Source: Lawsonibacter sp. (GTDB lineage Bacteria > Bacillota > Clostridia > Oscillospirales > Oscillospiraceae). Taken from it: a stretch of 5,056 nucleotides of DNA. The notes below the pieces were generated by a model. That model made no database searches and had not been told where the DNA came from. It was given only the letters and a program-made list of their open reading frames with translations. The stretch spans positions 1 to 5,056 of the forward strand of contig JAAWNI010000166.1 of the NCBI GenBank assembly GCA_022798855.1, read 5' to 3'. Numbering within the stretch: position 1 is the stretch's first letter; every line of letters starts with the position of its first letter. Below, piece after piece: positions 1 through 5,056 of the stretch. The position numbers and the translations under genes are program-made.

Positions 1-333
1 GCGGCCGACATCACCGACGCCCTGGCCCAGGACCAGCACTATGTCTTTGAGGACTTTACCGAGGATACCAGAATCACCATCACTGTGGACGGCACCATCG
101 ACCAGTGGACCCTGGTGAAGGAAGTGGGCATTGTGAAGGCGGACGGCAGCTATCACAGATTTGGCAGCGAGACGGTCACCAGCGAGACCGTGGACGACGC
201 CTTGGGTAGTATATTCTTCGACGGCGACATTTTCAAGGACAATTCTGTGGATGTTTCAGCAGGTATTACAGACGCGGAGGTTGTGACCAGCACGTATGTA
301 ACGACGACTGATAAATGTGATGAAGCCAAATAA
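1..333 (+). CDS. 3' end of an unrecognised acidic protein gene
   Basis: The frame is open from the first base to the TAA at 331-333, giving the last 110 residues of a protein whose start lies left of the window. I do not recognise the family. The fragment is strongly acidic (24 Asp/Glu against 7 Lys/Arg), rich in Thr, Ser and Val, and has the alternating pattern expected of beta strands (for example around ITITVDGT and VVTSTYVTTT). It has one cysteine, close to the C-terminus, and no membrane segment. Acidic, Thr/Ser-rich, beta-type sequence often belongs to secreted or surface proteins, but that is only a guess without the N-terminus. An internal GTG at 85 is not needed as a start, because the frame continues upstream with the same composition. 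A GC-rich hairpin begins two bases after the stop codon, so this is the end of its transcription unit. Confidence 0.75.
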   Translation, partial: AADITDALAQDQHYVFEDFTEDTRITITVDGTIDQWTLVKEVGIVKADGSYHRFGSETVTSETVDDALGSIFFDGDIFKDNSVDVSAGITDAEVVTSTYVTTTDKCDEAK

Positions 334-334
334 A

Positions 335-366
335 CTGCGGCGGGCCGGGAAACCGGCCCGCTGTAG
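335..366 (+). terminator. GC-rich hairpin just after the stop codon, without a T-tract
   Basis: Positions 335-348 pair with 353-366 around a GAAA loop (349-352). The stem is 14 bp, including two G-U pairs, and starts two bases after the stop codon of the upstream gene. Position and strength suit a terminator or a 3'-end stabiliser, but the bases that follow (GCTGACG) contain no T-run. The same stem-loop core recurs at 538-557, where a T-run is present. This copy may be a terminator separated from its T-tract. Confidence 0.55.
340..359 (+). repeat. 20-bp direct repeat, copy 1 (terminator hairpin core)
   Basis: The 20-mer GCGGGCCGGGAAACCGGCCC occurs here and again, identically, at 538-557. The two copies are 198 bp apart start to start and flank the palindromic element at 378-511. 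The identity stops at both edges: 339 and 537 differ, as do 360 and 558. Confidence 0.85.
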
Positions 367-377
367 GCTGACGAAAA

Positions 378-511
378 GCCTCCCTCCAAGAGGGAGGTGG
401 CACGGCAAAGCCGTGACGGAGGGAGCTTTTACACAGAAAGATCATAAAATCCGTTGTTTTACTCCCTCAGTCACCGCCTACGGCGGCGGCAGCTCCCTCG
501 AAGAGGGAGCC
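378..511. repeat. MITE-like palindromic intergenic element
   Basis: The 134-bp element has long imperfect terminal inverted repeats, at about 378-425 and 461-511. Each arm contains two small hairpins. Left arm: 379-386 with 390-397 (loop CAA) and 401-406 with 410-415 (loop AAA). Right arm: 474-478 with 482-486 (loop TAC) and 492-499 with 503-510 (loop GAA). Both arms carry GAGGGAG/CTCCCTC motifs at their outer and inner edges. The centre (about 426-460) is AT-rich and non-coding. No transposase is encoded. I recall similar CTCCCTC...GAGGGAG elements as abundant in Faecalibacterium and related Clostridia. That is family knowledge from memory; copy number in this genome is not visible here. Confidence 0.75.
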
Positions 512-537
512 GCAAACAGGAGTTTTTGATACGCCGA

Positions 538-557
538 GCGGGCCGGGAAACCGGCCC
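538..557 (+). repeat. 20-bp direct repeat, copy 2 (terminator hairpin core)
   Basis: This is the second exact copy of the 20-mer at 340-359. It forms the stem-loop of the terminator at 540-564. The 178 bp between the copies contain the palindromic element. Confidence 0.85.
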
Positions 558-564
558 ATTTTTT
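540..564 (+). terminator. Intrinsic terminator upstream of the transketolase promoter
   Basis: Positions 540-546 (GGGCCGG) pair with 551-557 (CCGGCCC) around a GAAA loop, followed by A and six T (559-564). This is a standard Rho-independent terminator for plus-strand transcription. It would stop transcripts from the unknown gene at 1-333 that pass through the palindromic element, insulating the transketolase promoter that begins about 47 bp further on. Confidence 0.85.
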
Positions 565-610
565 ATGAATAAAATCGATGGAAGCTCTGACATTTTGAGC
601 CTGTTTTTCC

Positions 611-639
611 TTGTAATTTTTACTTGGCTGCTTTATAAT
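611..639 (+). promoter_or_regulatory. Predicted sigma-A promoter of the transketolase operon
   Basis: TTGTAA (611-616, 4 of 6 matches to the -35 consensus) and a perfect TATAAT (634-639) are separated by exactly 17 bp in an AT-rich stretch. Transcription would start near 645-647, giving a 5' leader of about 40 nt before the ATG at 687. That is too short for a riboswitch, and no thiamine-pyrophosphate riboswitch pattern is seen. The promoter sits after the terminator at 540-564, so the transketolase pair has its own transcription unit. Confidence 0.8.
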
Positions 640-674
640 AGGGAATGGCGATTCCAGAAAAATTTTTACATTGT

Positions 675-680
675 AAGGAG
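675..680 (+). promoter_or_regulatory. Ribosome binding site that fixes the transketolase N-subunit start
   Basis: AAGGAG lies 6 nt before the ATG at 687. It selects this start over the in-frame ATG at 645, which has no Shine-Dalgarno sequence and coincides with the predicted transcription start. Confidence 0.85.
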
Positions 681-686
681 AGCGTT

Positions 687-1532
687 ATGACAGCCAGTGA
701 GAAAAAGCAGCTGATGGCCACGGCCTGTAAGGTGCGCATGGGCGTCATCGAAGGGACCCATGGGGCCAAGGCCGGCCACCCCGGCGGAAGCCTGTCCGCC
801 GCCGATTTGTTTACCTATCTCTACTTCAAGGAGATGAACGTGGACCCCAAGAACCCCAAGTGGGAGGAGCGGGACCGGTTCGTCCTGTCCAAGGGCCACA
901 CCGCGCCGGGGCTGTACGCCGCTCTGGCGGAGAAGGGCTTCTTCCCCGTGGAGGACCTGCCCACCCTGCGGCACATTGGAAGCTATCTCCAGGGCCACCC
1001 CAACATGAACACCGTCCCCGGCGTGGACATGTCCACCGGCTCCCTGGGCCAGGGGATCTCCGCCGCCGCCGGCATGGCCCTGGCCGCCAAGCATCAAGGC
1101 AGGAGCTGCCGCGTCTACGCCCTGCTGGGCGACGGCGAGATTCAGGAGGGCCAGCCCTGGGAGGCCTTTATGTTCGCCCACCAGTACAAGCTGGACAACC
1201 TGTGCGCCATCATTGACAACAACGGCCTGCAAATCGACGGCCGGGTGGAGGATGTCATGAGCCCCTACCCCATCGTGGACAAGCTGAAGGCCTTCGGCTG
1301 GGAGGTGGCGGAGATCGACGGCCACGACTTCGAGCAGATGGAGTCCGCCTTCGCCAAGGCCCGGGAGGTAAAGGGCGCCCCCACCGCCATTGTGATGAAT
1401 ACCGTGAAGGGCAAAGGGGTCAGCTACATGGAGGACCAGGCCGGCTGGCACGGCAAGGCCCCCAACGACGAGGAATACGAGATCGCCATGAATGAGCTGC
1501 GGGCTCAGCTGGCAGAAGTGGAGGCGGTGTAA
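687..1532 (+). CDS. tkt: Transketolase, N-terminal subunit (ThDP pyrophosphate-binding half)
   Basis: This is the first half of a cytoplasmic split transketolase, which moves two-carbon ketol units between sugar phosphates in the non-oxidative pentose phosphate pathway using thiamine diphosphate and Mg2+. It encodes 281 residues from the ATG at 687, chosen because of AAGGAG 6 nt upstream. Family motifs appear in order: GHPGGSLS (residues 30-37), SKGH with His71, GHPNMN (103-108), STGSLGQG (116-123), and the ThDP/metal motif GDGEIQEG (148-155) with the paired Asn178-Asn179 in DNNGLQIDG. DGHD (211-214) and the late WHG (254-256) also match. The length matches known N-terminal subunits and covers only the first of the three transketolase domains. 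The partner half begins one base after this stop codon. Identification is firm at family level. Substrate is less so: related split enzymes such as apulose-4-phosphate transketolase look alike, although no sugar-catabolic genes are adjacent. Confidence 0.96.
   Translation: MTASEKKQLMATACKVRMGVIEGTHGAKAGHPGGSLSAADLFTYLYFKEMNVDPKNPKWEERDRFVLSKGHTAPGLYAALAEKGFFPVEDLPTLRHIGSYLQGHPNMNTVPGVDMSTGSLGQGISAAAGMALAAKHQGRSCRVYALLGDGEIQEGQPWEAFMFAHQYKLDNLCAIIDNNGLQIDGRVEDVMSPYPIVDKLKAFGWEVAEIDGHDFEQMESAFAKAREVKGAPTAIVMNTVKGKGVSYMEDQAGWHGKAPNDEEYEIAMNELRAQLAEVEAV
1520..1524 (+). promoter_or_regulatory. Ribosome binding site that fixes the transketolase C-subunit start
   Basis: GGAGG lies inside the last codons of the N-subunit gene, 9 nt before the ATG at 1534. 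It supports that start over the in-frame ATG at 1492, which would add 14 residues read from the end of the N-subunit gene in another frame and unlike any transketolase. Confidence 0.8.
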
Positions 1533-1533
1533 C

Positions 1534-2478
1534 ATGGCGGACGTGAAGAAAATCGCAACCCGGGAGAGCTACGGCAACGCCCTGAAAGAGCTGGGCGCGC
1601 TCCACGACGACCTGGTCGTCTTCGACGCCGACCTGGCCGGGGCCACCAAATCCGGAATTTTCAAAAAGGCCTTCCCCAGCCGCCACTTCAACTGCGGCAT
1701 CGCTGAGGGCAACATGATGGCGGTGGCCGCCGGGGCGGCGGCTATGGGGCTGGTGCCTTTCGCCTCCTCCTTCGCCATGTTCGCCGCCGGACGGGCCTTC
1801 GAGCAGGTGCGCAACTCCATCGGCTACCCCCACCTCAACGTGAAAATCGGCGCCACCCACGGCGGCATCTCCGTGGGCGAGGACGGCGCGTCCCACCAGT
1901 GCTGCGAGGATTTTGCTTTGATGCGCTCCATCCCCGGCATGGTGGTCATGTCCCCCGCCGACGACGTGGAAGCCCGGGCCGCTGTCAAGGCCGCCTATGA
2001 GCATCAGGGGCCCGTCTACCTCCGCTTCGGCCGCCTGGCGGTGCCCGTCTTCCACGATGAGTCCAACTTTAAGTTTGAAATCGGCAAGGGCGAGGTCCTC
2101 CAGGACGGCAGCGACGTGGCCATCATCGCCAATGGCCTGCTGGTCAACGAGGCGATTGAGGCCGGCAAGGCCCTGAAAGCGGCCGGCATCTCCGCCCGGA
2201 TCATCAACCTGTGCACCATTAAGCCCCTGGACGAGGAGCTGGTCCTCCAGGCCGCCAAGGAGTGCGGCAGGGTGGTTACCTGCGAGGAGCACTCCGTCAT
2301 CGGCGGCCTGGGCGAAGCCGTCTGCTCCCTGCTCAGCGAGAAGTGCCCCACCCCGGTGCGCCGCATCGGCGTCAACGACGAGTTCGGCCACTCCGGCCCC
2401 GCCGTCGAGCTGCTGAAACAGTTCGGCCTGTCGGCGGAACACATCGTGGAGGCCGCCAAGGACTTCTGCGGCAAGTAA
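1534..2478 (+). CDS. tkt: Transketolase, C-terminal subunit (pyrimidine-binding and C-terminal domains)
   Basis: This is the second half of the split transketolase, 314 residues from the ATG at 1534. It would pair with the product of the preceding gene so that ThDP lies at the subunit interface. The pyrimidine-binding domain fills about residues 1-165. It has the catalytic glutamate in CGIAEGNM (Glu58), which in this family activates the cofactor aminopyrimidine, then GATHGGISVGEDGASHQ with His109 and His121. His121 aligns with the substrate-binding histidine of DGPTHQ in E. coli transketolase. The C-terminal transketolase domain follows (about 185-314), with EEHSVIGGLG (251-260) and DEFGHSG (282-288). 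The stop of the N-subunit gene and this ATG are one base apart, so the two are translationally close and surely one operon. No key residue appears to be missing. A terminator follows at 2604-2648. Confidence 0.96.
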   Translation: MADVKKIATRESYGNALKELGALHDDLVVFDADLAGATKSGIFKKAFPSRHFNCGIAEGNMMAVAAGAAAMGLVPFASSFAMFAAGRAFEQVRNSIGYPHLNVKIGATHGGISVGEDGASHQCCEDFALMRSIPGMVVMSPADDVEARAAVKAAYEHQGPVYLRFGRLAVPVFHDESNFKFEIGKGEVLQDGSDVAIIANGLLVNEAIEAGKALKAAGISARIINLCTIKPLDEELVLQAAKECGRVVTCEEHSVIGGLGEAVCSLLSEKCPTPVRRIGVNDEFGHSGPAVELLKQFGLSAEHIVEAAKDFCGK

Positions 2479-2479
2479 T

Positions 2480-2605
2480 TCGACCTGTTCGGCTGCTTCG
2501 CTGATGCGCAGGGCCGGATCGGCCATCAGCCTTGAGGGCGTAAATCTTCATCTTGTTTGGGAAATGATCAGCGAGGACATTCCAGAGCTGAACAATACGC
2601 TATAA
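2480..2605. other. Intergenic stretch between the transketolase and secA terminator, possible gene remnant
   Basis: The ~125 bp between the transketolase stop and the terminator have no clear gene. The stretch is open in one plus frame from 2480 to a TAA at 2603-2605. Its only early ATG (2504) would give 33 residues ending in WEMISEDIPELNNTL, and no ribosome binding site precedes it. The minus strand is also open in a frame beginning after a TAG beside the terminator, and reads QLWNVLADHFPNKMKIYALK. Either could be the end of a decayed gene, but both may be chance. Base composition is less GC-rich than the flanking genes from about 2530 onwards. Confidence 0.3.
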
Positions 2606-2648
2606 AAACCGCCCCTCCTGCCATTGCTGGCGGGAGGGGCGCTTTTTT
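2604..2648. terminator. Bidirectional intrinsic terminator shared by transketolase operon and secA
   Basis: A 12-bp stem forms from 2611-2622 and 2629-2640, with one G-U pair at 2619/2632 and a six-base loop (2623-2628). On the plus strand it is followed by GC and six T (2643-2648), ending the transketolase transcript. On the minus strand it is followed by CC-equivalent bases and five T (complement of A2604-2608), ending secA. The two convergent units therefore share one hairpin. Confidence 0.92.
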
Positions 2649-5056
2649 ACTTCAATTCAGGGTGGTACTGGGGGCAGGCACACTTCTTCCACTTCAAGCC
2701 GGAGCCGCAGGGGCAGGGGTCATTGCGGCCGATTTTGACCACCTTTTTCACGGGCTGCTTCCGGACGGCGCCGTCTCCGGCGCTGCTCTCGCTGGTGACC
2801 TTAGCCACCCGCTCCCGCTTGACCGGCTCATTCTGGCGCAGGCGGACCAGGAACAGCCGGCGGAGCGTCTCCTCCTGGATGGCGGCCACCATGGACTCGA
2901 ACATCTCATAGCCTTCCTCTTTGTAGGCCACCACCGGGTCGCTCTGCCCGTAGGCCCGCAGGCCGATGCCCTGGCGCAGCTCGGTCATGGCGTCGATGTG
3001 GTCCATCCAGTACTCGTCCACCACCCGGAGCATAATGACCCGCTCCAGCTCCCGCATCAGGGGCGGGGTGATCTCCCTCTCCTTGTTCTGATAGGCCGCC
3101 AACGCCTTGTCCAGCACCAGCTGGGTCAGGCCCTCGGCGTCGTAGCCCTTGAGCTCCTCGTCGGACAGCAGCAGATCGTTGGGCCCCAGGAACATAGTGC
3201 GGAAGTGGGACACCGCTTCCTGGAATTCCTCGGCGTCCATGTGCTTCTGCTCCCCCATGTGGCCCTGGATGGCGCTGCCCACCATGGAGCGGATCATATT
3301 CTGAATGGAGTTTTGCAGGTCCTCGCCGTCCAGCACCTGGTGGCGCTGCTTATAGATGATGCCGCGCTGGGTGTTCATCACGTCGTCGTACTGGAGGACG
3401 TTTTTCCGGGTCTGGAAGTTCCGGGACTCCACCTGCTTCTGGGCGTTCTCAATGGCCCCGGAGAGCATTTTGGCGTCGATGGGGGTATCCTCGTCCACCC
3501 CCAGCTTCTCCATCAGGTTATACACCCGCTCGGAGCCGAACAGGCGCATGATGTCGTCCTCCAGGGAGAGGAAGAACCGGGTTTCGCCGGGGTCGCCCTG
3601 GCGGCCGGCGCGGCCCCGGAGCTGGTTGTCAATGCGGCGGGACTCGTGGCGCTCGGTGCCCAGGATGAAAAGGCCGCCGGCCTCCCGGGCCTTGGCCGCT
3701 TCCTCCTTGATCTCCTCCTTATACTTGGCTTCCGCTTCGGAGAACTTCTTTCGGGCGTCCAGAATCTCCTGATTGTCCGTCTCGGCAAAGCCGGTGGCTT
3801 CGGCGATGAGCTCGTCGCTCATCCCCGCCTTGCGCAGGTCGGCCTTGGCCAGAAACTCGGCGTTGCCCCCCAGCATGATGTCGGTGCCGCGGCCGGCCAT
3901 GTTGGTGGCCACGGTGACCGCCCCCACCTTGCCCGCCTGGGCCACAATCTCCGCTTCCTTCTCGTGGTTCTTGGCGTTGAGCACGTTATGGCGGATGCCC
4001 TTGCGCTTGAGGATGGCGGACAGCTCCTCCGACTTCTCGATGGAGATGGTGCCCACCAGCACGGGCTGGCCCTTGGCGTGGCAGGCTTCGATCTGCTCCA
4101 CGATGGCCCGCAGCTTGCCGGCCACGTTTTTGTACACCACGTCGGGCTGGTCGATTCGGGCCAGGGGCTTGTTGGTGGGGATCTCGATGATGTCCAGCTC
4201 GTAGATGGTGCCGAACTCCTCCTCCTCGGTGAGGGCGGTGCCCGTCATGCCGGACAGCTTGCTGTACAGGCGGAAATAGTTTTGGAAGGTGATGGTGGCC
4301 AGGGTCTTGGACTCGTTGGCGACTTCCACCCCCTCCTTGGCTTCGATGGCCTGATGGAGCCCCTCGTTGTACCGCCGGCCGAACATGAGCCGGCCGGTGA
4401 ACTCGTCCACGATGATGACCTGGCCGTCCTTCACCACGTAGTCGATGTCCTTTTTCATCACGCCCCGGGCCTTGATGGCCTGGTTGATGTGGTGGGACAG
4501 GGTGGTGTTCTCCATGTCCGCCAGGTTGTCCACCTGGAAGGCGGCCTCCGCCTTCCAGATGCCCCGGGCAGTGAGGGTGGCGGTTTTGGCCTTCTCATCC
4601 ACGATGTAGTCGGCGTCCACATCCACGTCCTCCTCCTCCTTGGAGTCCGTCTTGGCCACCCGCTGGCACTTCAAATGGGAGACAAACCGGTCCACGATGG
4701 TGTACAGCTGGGTGGACTTCTCCCCCTGGCCAGAGATGATCAGGGGGGTGCGGGCCTCGTCGATGAGGATGGAGTCCACCTCGTCCACGATGGCGAAGGC
4801 GTGGCCCCGCTGGACCTGCTCCTGGGCGTAGATGGCCATGTTGTCCCGCAGGTAGTCGAAGCCAAACTCGTTGTTGGTGCCGTAGGTGATGTCCGCCCGG
4901 TAGGCGGCCTTCTTCTCCTCGCCCATCACGCCGTGGATTACCAGGCCCACCGTGAGCCCCATGAAGCGGAACACCTTGCCCATCCACTCCGAGTCGCGCT
5001 TGGCCAGGTAGTCGTTGACGGTGACGATGTGGACCCCCTTGCCCGCCAGGGCGTTG
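2647..5056 (-). CDS. secA: SecA, preprotein translocase ATPase (N-terminus beyond the window)
   Basis: SecA is the ATP-driven motor that pushes preproteins through the SecYEG membrane channel. The window holds 802 residues plus stop. The sequence begins at the NALAGKGVHIVTVNDYLAKR segment, so by comparison with B. subtilis SecA about 115 N-terminal residues, including Walker A, lie off the right edge. Numbering from the first complete residue visible, the motifs run: Walker B in VDEVDSILIDEARTP (90-104), GMTGTA (269-274), ATNMAGRGTDI (383-393), the second-nucleotide-domain motif QLRGRAGRQGDPG (478-490), WMDHIDAM of the helical scaffold (683-690), and a C-terminal zinc motif with Cys781, Cys783, Cys792 and Cys794. 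A charged ~63-residue insertion sits between GRGTDIMLGG and GGLFILGTERHESRR. The full protein would be about 918 residues. The ATG at 4981-4983 is internal, because coding continues beyond it. The gene converges with the transketolase pair, and its stop codon overlaps the terminator T-tract. Confidence 0.98.
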   Translation of the reverse strand, partial: NALAGKGVHIVTVNDYLAKRDSEWMGKVFRFMGLTVGLVIHGVMGEEKKAAYRADITYGTNNEFGFDYLRDNMAIYAQEQVQRGHAFAIVDEVDSILIDEARTPLIISGQGEKSTQLYTIVDRFVSHLKCQRVAKTDSKEEEDVDVDADYIVDEKAKTATLTARGIWKAEAAFQVDNLADMENTTLSHHINQAIKARGVMKKDIDYVVKDGQVIIVDEFTGRLMFGRRYNEGLHQAIEAKEGVEVANESKTLATITFQNYFRLYSKLSGMTGTALTEEEEFGTIYELDIIEIPTNKPLARIDQPDVVYKNVAGKLRAIVEQIEACHAKGQPVLVGTISIEKSEELSAILKRKGIRHNVLNAKNHEKEAEIVAQAGKVGAVTVATNMAGRGTDIMLGGNAEFLAKADLRKAGMSDELIAEATGFAETDNQEILDARKKFSEAEAKYKEEIKEEAAKAREAGGLFILGTERHESRRIDNQLRGRAGRQGDPGETRFFLSLEDDIMRLFGSERVYNLMEKLGVDEDTPIDAKMLSGAIENAQKQVESRNFQTRKNVLQYDDVMNTQRGIIYKQRHQVLDGEDLQNSIQNMIRSMVGSAIQGHMGEQKHMDAEEFQEAVSHFRTMFLGPNDLLLSDEELKGYDAEGLTQLVLDKALAAYQNKEREITPPLMRELERVIMLRVVDEYWMDHIDAMTELRQGIGLRAYGQSDPVVAYKEEGYEMFESMVAAIQEETLRRLFLVRLRQNEPVKRERVAKVTSESSAGDGAVRKQPVKKVVKIGRNDPCPCGSGLKWKKCACPQYHPELK

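Noticed and set aside
378..511. The paired hairpins considered as a CRISPR array or as a riboswitch.
   Set aside because: There are two mirrored arms, not regularly spaced direct repeats with spacers. The element lies before a terminator and a separate promoter, so it is not in the leader of the transketolase mRNA.
565..690. A 41-residue plus-strand reading frame with a hydrophobic, membrane-like stretch (SLFFLVIFTWLLY) whose TGA overlaps the transketolase ATG as ATGA.
   Set aside because: Its ATG directly follows the terminator T-tract with no ribosome binding site, it lies across the predicted promoter, and most of it is upstream of the predicted transcription start. T-rich promoter DNA naturally encodes hydrophobic residues.
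317..690. Open frames running through the palindromic element (317-529 and 454-690).
   Set aside because: They cross hairpins, inverted repeats and a terminator, yield Arg/Gly/Pro-rich translations, and have no ribosome binding sites.
666..1535. A 289-codon minus-strand open frame opposite the transketolase N-subunit gene.
   Set aside because: Same shadow effect: low-complexity Gly/Val/His/Leu composition and no family motif, opposite a gene that is certain.
1420..2526. A 368-codon minus-strand open frame opposite the transketolase C-subunit gene.
   Set aside because: It is the mirror of GC-rich codon usage in the real gene. The translation is Gly/Ala/Val/His-rich with no recognisable motif, while the plus strand has full transketolase motifs.
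4981..4983. The minus-strand ATG here as the start of SecA.
   Set aside because: The same frame continues to the window edge with conserved SecA sequence (VHIVTVNDYLAKRDSEW), so this Met is internal and the gene is cut by the window.

Overview
The window looks like chromosomal DNA from a GC-rich member of the Clostridia, most likely Oscillospiraceae/Ruminococcaceae (a Flavonifractor- or Oscillibacter-like gut bacterium). Four things point that way: a transketolase split into two genes, SecA of the Gram-positive type with a C-terminal zinc motif, strong Shine-Dalgarno sites, and a palindromic repeat of a style I recall as common in these genomes. This placement is inference, not a database match.

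Layout. Positions 1-333 hold the 3' end of an unrecognised, very acidic plus-strand gene. Positions 334-686 have no convincing gene: a GC-rich hairpin directly after the stop codon, a 134-bp MITE-like palindromic element, a second copy of the hairpin core that carries a proper T-tract (intrinsic terminator), and then an AT-rich stretch with a good sigma-A promoter (611-639) and a ribosome binding site. Positions 687-1532 and 1534-2478 encode the N- and C-terminal halves of a transketolase, one base apart and almost certainly co-transcribed. Positions 2479-2603 are intergenic and may hold a gene remnant. An intrinsic terminator usable on both strands follows (2604-2648). From 2647 to the right edge the minus strand carries secA, lacking only its first ~115 codons, which lie beyond the window.

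How the genes relate. The two transketolase halves together make one thiamine-diphosphate enzyme of the non-oxidative pentose phosphate pathway. secA converges on them from the other side and encodes the ATPase motor of Sec protein export. The two units share only a terminator and no function. Most of the window is ordinary housekeeping sequence. The least ordinary part is 335-564, where a palindromic element sits between two exact copies of a terminator hairpin core. I see no evidence of a new multi-gene system here.
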